A stretch of DNA of 64,000 nucleotides, taken from Solea solea (lineage: Eukaryota; Chordata; Actinopteri; Pleuronectiformes; Soleidae). The notes beneath the pieces were generated by a model, which had not been told where the DNA came from, did no database searches, and saw only the letters and a list, made by a program, of their open reading frames with translations. This document shows positions 48,262-61,200 of the stretch, piece after piece; position 1 is the first letter of the stretch; each line of letters starts with the position of its first letter. The stretch is from positions 16,004,821 through 16,068,820 of the forward strand of contig NC_081142.1 of assembly GCF_958295425.1 (NCBI RefSeq), read 5' to 3'. The position numbers and the translations under genes are program-made.

Positions 48262-48614
48262 AACGTTGCTGCAACTGTCTCGTCGGATTTTTTTTGGTGC
48301 AGAATCTATCCTAGTGTCCTCTGAGCATGCGCGATTAGTGCAAGAAGAGGGGTACGCGCATGGGGGGGCAGATGGCAGTTTGATTGATGCGTCACGATCC
48401 CATTAATTGGTTCATAAGACAGTGTTTGTCTATTGTTGTGACTTAGATGAAGATTAGATCACATTTTATAATCAATTTATGCAAAGGGTTCACATACTTT
48501 TTCTTGCAACTGTATCTCTCACAGAACACTCGCAAGCTGTAACAGCGGTAGGTGACGCTGCGACAGATGACAGACAGGTAGTCAGACTTTTATCAGAAAT
48601 ATATGAGAATTATT

Positions 48615-49573
48615 ATTATTATTAGGCGCAATTTAAGATTACAAAAGTCTTGTGTAAAGTATCTACAAAGGGTAAAAGTACAAGTATCCAGAGGTGGAAA
48701 GAGTACTGAAATATTGGTACTCAAAAAAGTTAGTTTGTTGTACTCACAGTAAACGTTACTTTACACCAACCTTACTAACAAGGTTGGTTTTCTTTCTTGT
48801 GTCGTGCAAAAAGGACAAGGGGACACAAATTACACATGAATTGTTTTTTGTAAAGGCAAACCTTTACAAATTAAAGTGCTGACAACATAAAATGTAAACA
48901 CATAATGTGTCAGTCAAAATGGGTCAAAGGTCACAAATGTCACTCACTCAGGGACCGTAATTAGCGCCACGTTACCTATCCCCATCATTCTCTGCCATAG
49001 TTTCTGGTGTGTGATTTTTATTTGTTTTTTTATTCAGGCCAACATTTTTTTTACTCAGTAACGGATGTGATTTAAGACGTAGCGAAGTACAGTACTTCCA
49101 AAGAAATCATGCTTAAGTAAAAAATGACTTGAAAGTACACATACACAGGTACACTTGAGGTATATGATACTTAAGAATCAAAAGTAATTTTCTGATATAA
49201 AAAGTAAAAGTATTAAAAAAGGTGTGTAATTAGGATTGAGCTATGGTGGCTCAGTGGTACGGTGAGTTGTCTTTCAACTGGAAGGTTGTAGGTTCATTTC
49301 CTTGCTCTGCTAGTCTGTGTCCTCGAGCCAGACAAACATGGGGCTAATGTTGCAGCGTGTAAATGGGTATGAAAGATGTAAGATTAGAAAAGCAATGTAT
49401 AAAAACAGACCATTACCAGCTCTTCTTCTTCTGATTTCATTTGGTGGTAACGAGTAACAAAGATAGTTAAAGGAAATGTAGTGGTGTAAAAGTTGCTAGA
49501 AATATAGAGTAAAGATAGGTGAATTTTGTACATAGGTACAGTAACGGAATACTTTGTTACATTACAACACAGG
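48615..49573. mobile_element. hAT-like ends enclosing a SINE-like unit (plus orientation)
   Basis: It contains cagaggtggaaagagtactg, a Tol2/hAT-like terminus, then repeated agtaaaagta blocks. A plus-strand SINE-like unit follows at about 49245-49430 (A box tggctcagtgg; aactggaaggttgtaggttc over the B box). It closes with acggaatactttgttacatt. It is the mirror arrangement of 25166-25675. Confidence 0.55.
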
Positions 49574-51246
49574 ATTTTTAAGCAATGCAGTAAAAAATGC
49601 TCCTGAAAATGAACTCCTACCTTTAATTAATTTTCTCAACCAATTGAATGGAATTGGATATTTTATGTTATGTCTGACAATCTCTAACAAACACTGCATG
49701 TTAGGACACACAACCTTAAATGATTCACACAAAAATTAAATGAACAGATGAATGTTTTTTTTTTAATCAAAGTGTATTGTACTGATCACACAAACATTCA
49801 CATTTCTGTTGACCGTATACAGAAACAGCCCTGCTTCACTTCTCCAGAGCAGTGCCATACATACATACATACATACACACACACCTTCATTTTTCAACCC
49901 TGATCATTTTAACAAAACGGGCTCTTTAGGGTCAGGCAAATCCAGTTTAGTCAAGGCTCCTGTGACTTCTCTCTAGTCCTTCAAAGTTGTTTTAAGTACG
50001 CTTTGTTAAAGGCAGTCAATCTAGTTCAACCTCTAATTTATGTGTGCCGCTTAGCAGCAGGAGAGTCACTCGCCCAGAAAAACAGAATCACCGTCATGTC
50101 CTTATTCCACTTCATAAATGTACCACCATCACATGTCTTGCATTTTTACCCTGAACTTCAATTGCTTTGAGATTCAACCTCTCAACTCGCCCTTAAGTGT
50201 TATCCATCAGGCTGCTACTAATATCTGTTGTATGTTTACAGTCACATCATATGTTAGTCAGAGACATTTGAACATCTATACATTTGATGCAATAAATATG
50301 GCAATAGACCAACGAGGGCAGAATAATGCAGCTGATACAGCATATTTACTTATTTTTTTTCCATTAACCAATCACTAATTTATGTACATCGTCCTTCTCG
50401 GTTTCATGTAATCAAAGGAAAAAACAAAAACATAATTACTTTGCTGAAATATAAACTAAAATATAAAAAAAATGAAAGACAAAAACAAGAATGCAGATAT
50501 TTAGGCAAAGGTATTTACATTTCACAAAACCCAGAAGCAGTTCTACACATACATACTGTTCAGGACCAGGCATAGTGTAAGATGTAACGGAACACATTTT
50601 TTTTGGACTATACAACTGAACAAAAAGAAAAAGCAGTTCCTTAAATGGTGTCTGTTTTTACAGCATGAAAAACAGAACTTGGATTTGTAGTTACATTTAC
50701 CCGACAAAGACGAGAGGGAGCGACACCGAGTACATGCGAAAGGCCAGTAAATATTTGATATCATTGCAGAATCAAAAATAAAGTTTATTACATAAATGTT
50801 TCTTAACTTGAAGCCGTTTCGTCCCACATACACTTTGGCAAACTCAAAAATAAATAAATATGTTCAAAAATACAAATGACAAAGTTTGCATCAAGTATCG
50901 CAACACAGTAAACTCTTCGTACATTCAGCTGCCACCACTTCACCGGTCAGACTTTGCTGCTCAAACCTCGAGCAAAACAAATAAATAGTTGAATTCAGCT
51001 TATTTGAATCTTCAAAATCATAAAGCTATTGTAAAAAATGGCTTTGTCTTCATTCTTTGTACATGACCCACAAATGTAAACCGAGGCATAAACGACCAAA
51101 ACTTAAGGCAATGAAAACATATTACACAAAAAAAAGAGTGTGTGGGGGGGGGGGGGGGAGAGAACATGACAGAAGGTATAGGAATGAGGTGGAGTGTATC
51201 CTTGTTGACATACAGTCTGGATGTTGATGCAGGTGCAGGAGCAGCT
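49574..51246 (-). other. acsbg2: 3' trailer of acsbg2 copy B and flanking sequence
   Basis: No coding exon is visible. A minus-strand AATAAA (plus TTTATT) at 50784-50789 is a plausible poly(A) signal about 460 nt after the copy B stop. A 15-base G run occurs at 51144-51158 and a CATA repeat near 49855-49875. Confidence 0.5.
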
Positions 51247-54200
51247 CTATTTGGAAGGCAGCGGGTTGTCGGGAGTCGTCGGAGTCGTCAGCTCCTTGTA
51301 AAAGTTCTCAATCTGCTCCTTGTGCATCGTCATTACCACCGGACGCTTCAGCTTCATAGTGGGGCCTGAGGAATGAGCAAAGAATTCATGCTATTAAACC
51401 AACTCCTTTAAGCAACAGGGCTGCTGCACCACTTTACCTTTAAGGATAAAATGTGAGTAACCATCAAAAGTCATTTGTATTCTTCTTCTTGTAACATGAA
51501 TAACATTTAACCCAGTAACTACAGAAATCACAATCTTATGTATCAATTCATCTGAAGTTTAATTAGCAGATTCCAGCTGTAATCTTCTTAAACTGAAAGT
51601 ACAATTTTAGATATCTAAAAAAACAAAACAATGAAATAATTAGTTTTATTCCGACGCCAAAACTGAATTTGGCACAATTCTACTCTAAAGGTCATGGAAT
51701 TCCCGTCCCACTCACCCAGTTCTCCCCCAACCACGGAGAAGTCCCGATTCAGCACAATCCACTTCTGGATGCGCTGAGCGTTGGAGGCTGCCCTCTCATT
51801 GACTCTGTTGATTCCCTCCTGAATAGCGGCGTTTACTGCTTTGTCTTGGCCACTTGCAATCTCAGAAACCCGTGTGGCATTGCTGCCTAACCGCCTGCAG
51901 AACTCCACAGCCTCTGGAGACAGCTCATCCTCTGGCTCGCCTGTGACAGCATTGACCTGGCACTGGAGAGACAAAAAAAGAAATAAATACAAAGGTTTTC
52001 ATTTTATCAATAACATTTTCTTATCATGCAGTGTAAAGGCTTCAGAGTGGAACCTCTATCACCAACCTGTGGATTTCTGAGGTATTACCACTACACGCTC
52101 AGTCTCTAAGTGCCCCTACACACTCTGATTTCTGATGCATGTTGCTGCAGTACTTTCCATCTCTGTCTCTTAAAGCAGAACTATGCAGCATTTTTATCCT
52201 AATTTAACAACTTCAGAGTCATTGTGCTGGTTATATGGCTTGTTGCCAGGCGATTGGGGGCTGTCTGTAAGCAGAAAACCAGCCTCATAAGATCAGGGTC
52301 GCCATCCCAGATCTTCAGGTCTCACAAGAAATGTGAATTGTTTCACAGCACGAAACACACACACCCTTAGCCAGATATCGGCTATAAGATCAAGGCAGCG
52401 ATAGCGTTATTTAAGACGTTCATCATGACAGAAGCATGGATGGACCTGGCTCCACGGCTTGTGTTCGCCTGTTTCGTTGAAAACAAACACACATGGCCAG
52501 GAGAGGGGAAGGGAGCATCAGCGGGGACAGTGAGGACAAAGCAGTAGATGATGGATGTTTACAGTGGCGCTGGTAAAATATGTACTCTGAAACTGTAGGG
52601 GGAGCTCTGTAGTGAAAAGGGCAAAAAAGTGACCAGACTTGCAAAGTTCTGCTTTAATATAGCACTACTTGTCCAGACTACATCCAGGAAACTTGATTGG
52701 AGCTGTGTGGTTAAGGAAACAGCAGTGATTGCAGGCAGTTGTTGTAATTTATTGCAACCGACTCGTTTTACTGTGTAATATTAGTACTTGCTCCACAGTG
52801 CTCTACTTCATCTCCCTCCAAGATGTAAGTGGACAAACACACATCTGGTCAAACCACGTCCAGAAAGTCTTTACCTTAACGGTGAGCAGCATAGACAGAA
52901 ACTTCCTCTTGTCTCCAATCAGCATGGCGTTGCTAATCAGTGGCACAGCTTCTTTGACCGCATCCTCGATGGGAACAGGCGGGATGTTCTCTCCCCCCGC
53001 TGTGATGATCAACTCTGAAAATCAAACACAGACACAAAACGTTGACTAACAGACAAGTTTCAAGATCACAAGTAAAGGAAACTGTCCAGTAAATGATTTA
53101 TGGTCTGGTACAAATACTCTTGTCTATCCATCCATCTATTTTCTACTACTACCACTTTATCATCCACCTGTTGGGGGTACACCCTGGACAGGTCACCAGT
53201 CCATCACAGGGACACATATAGAGACAAACAACCATTCACTCTCACACTCACACTTACACTTACGGTCAATTTAGAGTGTCCAATTTATATTTCATGTTTT
53301 TGGACTTTGGGAGGAAACCGGAGAACCCGGAGAAAACCCCCACACGGGGAGAACATGCAAACTGGAATAAAGAACAACAATAATAATAATGATAATAATA
53401 ATAATAATAATAATAGTAGTAATACCTTTAATTCTTCCAGTGATGTAAAGGAACTTATTCTCGTCCTGTTTGCCCAGGTCACCCGAGTGCAGCCAGCCTT
53501 CGGCATCCAGAGCCTCCTCTGTCTTCTCGGGCATGTTGAGGTAACCCATGAAGACGTGGCGTCCCCAGAAGCAGATCTCACCGTTTCCCTCTTCATCTGG
53601 GTTGTGCAGCTTTGTCTTGCACCCTGGGAGCTCAACGCCACAGCTGCACGACAAAAAGGTGTGTTAAAAACAAAAAATCACCATTTTCAAGCACATTTCT
53701 GAATCACCACTGAATTTTGTCAACACTGGGCTGTAGATTATAAAAATATACCTAGTGAGTCTGTAGGCATCAGGGAGGGAGATGGTGTGAGGTCCAGTGG
53801 TCTCACTCATGCCATACAGCTCATACAGTGGAATATCCAGACTGAGGAAGAACTCCAGGGTGTCTTTGGTGATGGGTGCGGCGCCTGTGTAGCACTTTTT
53901 GCAGCGTTCCAAGCCCAGAGCCTTACGCACCTTTTTGAATACGAGCTTTTTGGCGACACGATAGGTAAGAGGAGTCTGGCTGACGGCTCCATTTCTGAAG
54001 AGACACAAAGTGTTTGCGTGTCAAGACTCAAATCAGGTTCAAAGAGATCTTACATCCATTAGTATATTCTCACAAATCAAAAAATGGCATGGATACAATT
54101 TGAATGGTCCTATATTTTCTGATAATGTCTCCTACAATTTCCACAATTTCTACAATGTACAATTTGCAACTAAATATAAACGGAAAAAGAAAAATTATTA

Positions 54201-57200
54201 AGTATCATCGTCATATTCAATAAAAAATATATTAGGAAGAGAAAGTTTAAACAGATCAGTATCTATTAAAAGGTCCAGAGTGTAACATTTAGAAGGATTA
54301 ATAGACAGAAATTGAATATATTGTTTTTTTATAGCCTGAATGGACACAGTTTTGAATCAGAAGCTTACTACATTAACATAGACGAACCACATGCTTTCTG
54401 GTATGCCAAGGCCACCGTAGTTCTCTGAACCGCTTGAATAAGGGAGAAGTCCTCAGTTTGTTACAGTCTACAATCTCGCATTTAGATTTCCCCCAATTCT
54501 TACACACTGTACCTTTGTAACTTTAACAAAATAAGTATTTGTGACTATACACTTCCATACAGATCTGCATCCTATGGATTGAGTTGCAGGTTTGAAGATT
54601 TCAGCTTTTGTGACACTCTTAGATGACATTTGTTCGAGTTGTTTTGAACTCTGAATTTCTCTGAAATCTTTTCACAACCTGCAGCTGAATATCAGATCAT
54701 TTCTTGGAAATTTTAAAGGAAAGATTCAAAGAAGTTGGAAGGGAAAAAACATAGTTTCAGTAAAATAATTTAACATAACATGCACATACTGGTTCATCTT
54801 GGTGAGATTAGTCTGCAGTCCGACATCTTTGGCCCACGCAGCCACTTTCCTGCGCACAGTCGAAGACTTAGCTCCCACAGATTTCATCTTCTCTTGCATC
54901 TTTTCCCAGACACGAGGGACGCCCATGAAGACAGTAGGATGCACCTCCTTCAAGGTGTTTACCAAAGAGCCCTGATTAAGACAAATTAAAATATCATTAC
55001 TACCGGCAACTCTTGCGCTCTCTCTCTCATTCCAAATTCAACACATTGATTGAACCTAATCTACATAGTTTAGAATAAATACATTATCTTTGGAAATAAG
55101 TAAATTATTGTTTGTCAAAGTTAAAGCCAGATGATAAAGGTACAACATGCAACTTGTGTGCATTCAAATTAATAAAAACTATTAGATCTATTTTTATATT
55201 ACATGGAGCTGCAGACTTAAATTATTAAACTTGTTTCTATCTAGTGAAAACTGTAATTCTCAATTAACTGTGGTCACTGGATGTTGACTGCTTGGCAAAT
55301 GTAGTTGTAGACAGTTATGACATTTTATGCCAAATAATGCCAGAAAAATACTGATTTCTTATTCAAATGCACCCAACAAAGTGACCGCTCAGTGCGTGTT
55401 CTGCGCGTGCGCCATACACAAACCATAAATGCCGCCTTACCTTGAGGGCATCTGGCTGAGCGAAGTAGGTCGCCCCTCCGACCTTCATGGTCGACCAGAT
55501 GTCCACCATCTGAGCAGCGATGTGGCTCAGCGGCAGGTAGCTCACCACCACCTCCTGAGCCTCAGGGGCCTCTGTCAGTTTCACGTGAATGCTGATGGCG
55601 AGTGCAGTCCATGTCAGCTGAAGGGGGAAAAAAATAGTAGCGTCAAACCCAAAATGAACAAGCAGTGGTGGCATTAGTAATAGCATCAATACATTCTTAC
55701 TCCGTAAGTTCTGCATTTAAAATCCCACTCACAGTACACAAGTATTAACAACCAAATTAAAGCAGCAGCCTTGGGAGCATTCTAATGCTGATCTTTGCAT
55801 CTCTGTCTGTCGCTGTATTTGTAATTGGTGCCACACTTGAGCCAGCGTTACATTGCTTAGCTTTCAGGGTCAGTGAATCACTGTGGAATCCCACACTACA
55901 TCACTTGATGTGTAGTGTTGACCACAATGAACATTTTCCTGAAGCAGTGCGGTCTCCGATCGGCTTTTAGCTCCGTTACGCTGCCCTGGTTTCTGATTGG
56001 CTGAGGCTGCATGAGTCCTGGCTCACTTAATTAGACTGGTGTCTGCTGCGTGACTAGAGAGGGAGGGGTCTGTGTGTTTCAGCAGGCCACGTCTTTTCAA
56101 ATTTCACACTTGCGACTGCCGATCACAAGCCAGTTCGGGGTGATTAGCCCGTGTCTTGCAGAAATCTGTAAATCATGAAGCGTGAACTAGGCTGTCAAGT
56201 CTAATCCTCGGAGAAGAAAACTCTTGTTCCTTACATTGTCATGGCACAGCATGACTCCTTTGGGCTGGCCCGTGGTTCCTGAGGTGTAGATTAGAGTGCA
56301 GCATTGGTTTGGTTTCTGGCTGGAGATGATCGCGTCAAGGGGAGCGTCGGGCTCATGACGCCCCAGCTCCATAAACTCTGCCCACGAGTACAGATTTGGT
56401 CTCTTCTCTTTAAGTGCATCTTTGTACTGGATAATGGCTTTCAAGTGTGGAAGCTTGTCTTCAACCTGTGAACATATGGCATACAATCATAAAATATATA
56501 CTACAGGGGTAACATCAACAACATTACTGGTGTTATTTAACTTCCTACACTACTGGCTATGGATACAGTATTTGATGGCATTTGACATTTTTGCATTTGT
56601 GTGTAGAGACAGTGAAAAGAAGACAGGGGGGGAAGAGTGAGCGTAGAGGGGAGAGCAGCTGCCTCACCAATGTTAGGAAAAACATGTTCTCTTACGCTGA
56701 CTTAAGGTGGGGCAAGGATTGTATTACTCCTCAATTAGTGCAGTTGTTTACTGTCGCATTGTTGAATTGCAAAAATGATCGGATCACAGTTCTCATCGGG
56801 ATTTCATTTTAAATAACTTCTGTTGGTCTCACCTGTAGGATTTTCTGCAGCTGTTTGTGGTTCTCCACCACAATAATGTTGGCCTTGCAGTTTTCTGCTA
56901 CATACTGGCAGGCCTCAGGAGAGTTGGTGGTATAGATGCCTACAGCAAATCCACTGCAACAGATAAAAGAGTCAAAGTCAACAGATTGTTTCTTTTACAG
57001 TTCCAGTGAGGTGATGCTCTTGCCCTGTGGTATCCTGCTTTGTCTTATATGTAGAGAGCTAGCACGGTACAGTGTGTTTCATTTCTGTTAACAGGAAGTC
57101 CACAGCAACTAGTACAACTACTGTATGTAGCATCCACTTCCAATGAGAAATAAAGTAGGAAAGACTTGAATCCGTTTGGGGTCCGTCTTGCTAGAAACAT

Positions 57201-58185
57201 GATCTACATCAAATGTGAGTCCACTTTCAAAGTTAAGAGTTTCTGCTACTGTTGGCAATTAACATCATCTGTAATTTAACACACCAGGACCAGTTTAACA
57301 AGGTGACAACAGCATAAAGGCATTCTTTACCGTCATGTGTCAGAAGGTGTGGGAGAATTCACACAGTATCAATACTTGTTAAGCTCCAAGTTATTATGAG
57401 AAATGACACGGACAGACTGCAACAGGAGTATGTTCCCCTCAATGTATTCAGGTTGTCAGCCTTCAATGAACCGATGTGAACTGAAGATGTTTTATGATGT
57501 AAGCAGCACAGCTGCAGCAAATCTGTCCCCGACCAATAATGAGGTTTTTAATTTGCTGAAGCGTTATGGTTTCTCTGAGTCGTTTGGTCCCACTAAAGCA
57601 CTGCTTTAGTTTCATTTTGTCTGAGGCCATTCCCACTGAACATTGATGCAATCACAGAAACAGAGAGGCTTGTGATTACAGTTATGTGATCTATGCCGAG
57701 TTTCATCTGTGGTGGAGGAAGTAGCCCAAACCATAATTAGGTAAAAAAATAAACACATCAGTGTTGAAGTCCCAAACAGAGCTTGATTACAGGAACTTTC
57801 TTTCAACGTCCTATTCAGCATAGGGCTATAATCAATCAAGAGTAAGTCATCTATCACTCAATCTAAAGTGAAGAGGATACGTGCAGGAGTGGATGACACC
57901 AGAGGGACGTGCTTCATAAAACTCACATTTCAAGTCAAGGGTTGCTTCAGCCTGACATGTAAACAAACGAACACACACTGAAAGCTCATGATTGAGAAAT
58001 ATCATGCACTCAGACGTGAAGGTGAAACTGACTCACCCTGCAAAAATGGCTCCAATATCAGCCATGAACCACTCAGGCGAGTTGAAGCCCAGGATGCCAA
58101 CGCCATGGTAGCGCTCCAAACCAAGCTGTAAAAAAATAAACACACCTTTTTCAATACAAACAAAATCACGACAAGTTATTATAAT

Positions 58186-58240
<55 letters not shown>

Positions 58241-61200
58241 TTGTCCTCTACATCCAATGACAGCATTCAATTTCTAACTCCTCATTAAGCCAGGATCATT
58301 ACATTTCTTGTATATGTTTTTATACACTCAAAGAGATCCGTTTGACCAGAGCTCAGTGTTGTCTCAGGCACATTGCCATGGCAGCTGTTAACAATGGATC
58401 CAGATACTTGGGCAAATTATGTTGTCTTTAATAGGATTGAGAATGTATTATGACAAAGCCAGGGTTACATCTCCAACAGACCTTTGTATAATTTCTGCAA
58501 GCGTGAAACTCTAAAGAAAGCTTTAGTAATGTGGGCTTAGTGTAGAAACCTTTTTAGCTTATAGCACGCAAAGGCTACAAGTTCATGCCCACAAGTCAGC
58601 TTCATTCGTTTGTGTTGTGATTGTGTCACACTCGCGCACATTCTTACATGACACTGGCTGAGTTTCTGTGCTGACGTTGAGTTCCACAATGAACAATAAC
58701 ATTCTCTGTTCCCAGGCTGAGGCCCTGACCTGAGCTACATCAAATTCTGGCTGACATTTCAGTCAGATTCCTTTTCATATTCCTTTTGCACGTGGTGTCT
58801 CATCGAGCAACACTGTGAGGCAAATCTGCAGATGTTTTAAGCAGTAAATGACAGATCAGTAGCAGAAAAAAGTTTACCTTAAGGAAGCTCTTAGCGGCAA
58901 TGCGGCAATTCTGGTAGTAATCTCTGTAGTTAAGGCTCTTCTGCTGCTCGCCTTCCTTCCAGCCCAGAGCTGTGACGTCGCCAAAGCGCTGCACAGCTGA
59001 GGTGAACATCTGGTGGATAGTTAGTGGAGTTTCAGCAGCAACTCCAGAGTCACCCATCCTCAGTTTCACCTCTGCATCACCCTGTGATGTCCAAAGGCCG
59101 GGGTCTGCTGCTGCCGGAACCGACAGGGAGTTTGGGCGCTGGGTGTTCACTGGAATAGACGAAGAGACAAAAAAATATCAGTCAGACAAATTAGAAAAGG
59201 TTTGCCAGAAAGCTTCAGGGGTCGACAGGTCGACCTTCATCAACCAACCTGGTCTTTGTCGCAGTCTTGAGGATACAGACTATACTAACCAGGACCAATA
59301 AGCAAATGAGCAAGTCTAATCTGAGCACCTGGAAGCAGAGTCAGGTGATTGTCACAGTGGTGTATTTCCTTCACTTATTAGCTATAGGAAACTGGAATTG
59401 CTTTAGTTAATTTGAAGATGCCCCCCCCCCCCATGTGAGGTGAAATGATTACCTATTTAATGGTGTTACGGCTTCAATGACTTGATAAAGAAATTATTCA
59501 AGAATTCAGTCTTATGTCATAATGCAAGATGAGCGATTAAAATGGAAATATATGATGGCGTAAGTGTGTGTGAGGACTTTTCCCTCAGTGAGTAAAGCAG
59601 GAAGGAATGTCAAAGTAGACTTTAAAGGCAGGAAAAGGAAAATCGAAATTTGTTCTGCCCAGGAATGTGGAATTTGACCAACTTCCACAGGAAAGTCATC
59701 ACGATCACCAGTGCCGAGTTCAGCAGCTGAAGCCAACACGGTAAACTGGATCTAACGTAAGAGCCTGATAGTTGTGTCAGCACTGCATATTCCTAATCAT
59801 AAATCTATCATAATCAATTCACACACTCCATCCCTTCAGCTCTCACCTGTTTGTGTGTTTGAGGCCTGTTCAGCAGAGACCTCTGTCATCTTAGTACTGC
59901 TGGCAGCTTCATTATGGGCAGCAATATCCTCTTCCTCTGAAGAATCACTACAGAAGTGGAAGACAATCACGTCAATTAACAGGAAATAACCAGGAGGCAA
60001 AAAAAAAACCCTGAGCCTAAACAAATATGGGAATAGAGTGAGTCTGACAGCACATATTAGGCCCTCATCTCAAATTGACATCATGTAAACATATTTTAAT
60101 TTTTTAAGTAACTCATTGACCATCTTCTGACTGCTCAGATTATTCTTCAGACTCTCTGTTTAGACACTAAATCCATGTGCAACCAGTGTCCAGGCTTTTT
60201 TTTTTTGTCTTTGTGAGGACATACTTGGCTGTATCCACATTTCCGTCCAGAGAGGCAGCGCAGGACGACTCCAGGAAGCCGTCGGCTCTGGGAGGATCCA
60301 TGATTACCACAGCTTCAGTGGTGGGTTCACACACGGTCACTGAAAAGAGGACATGAGACCGTCTGATAGTTAGATTTGACAAGAACACCAACTGTATCAG
60401 AAGCAAGAATAACAGCAAGAAGAACAATACCAGTGACTGAACAAGGATTCTGATATATTTTTTGCACTTCTAATGCAAGTACGTGAAATGAATTTCATTA
60501 TCAACTAATAAAATTCCCAGAGCACAGAGCTGGAGGTGGCAGAGTTGAAGATGAGATTTTTGCTGGGAGTGACCAGGATTAGAAATATTGGAGGGACAGC
60601 TCAGGTTGAATAGTTTGGAGATAAAGTAAGAGAGGCGAGGTTGAGGTGGTTTGGTCACATGCAGGAGGAGGAATAGTGATTATATTGGACAAAGAATGTT
60701 GAAGATGAAGTTGGGGGGCAGGAGAAAAAGAAGAAGACCACAAAGAAGGTTCATGGACGTTGGGAAGGATGACATTTAGGACAGGTTAGTGTAACAGACG
60801 GGGACACATAGAGGCAGATGATCTGCTGTGGAAGACCCCTAAGGGAGAAGAAGAAACCCCACAAACGAAAGAAAGATTGTTGATTGTGAGACAAGTAACA
60901 GGAACATGTGACAGCCAGCCACATGCATTTCTCACTCAAATCACACCCGAGTGATTTTGGCCTCAGGTCAGTTAGTTTGAGGTGACGTTTACACATCCAT
61001 TCCCGGGAAACAAGCTCTTAAGATAGAAGAGGTACAGTGTGCAAACACATGAACAATAATTACAGGGAACAATACAGTATGCTCACTATGTTGAGCTAGA
61101 TTTCGCTTATCATCAACCTTTATGGCTAACATCATGAGATGTTAAGCAAATATTGTCTTTGCCTAAACCACATCTGTTCCTTTTACAAAATTTGGTTGTA

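Noticed and set aside
53100..53702. A 200-aa plus-strand frame
   Set aside because: It runs through a dispersed repeat, an AAT microsatellite and the antisense of an acsbg2 exon.
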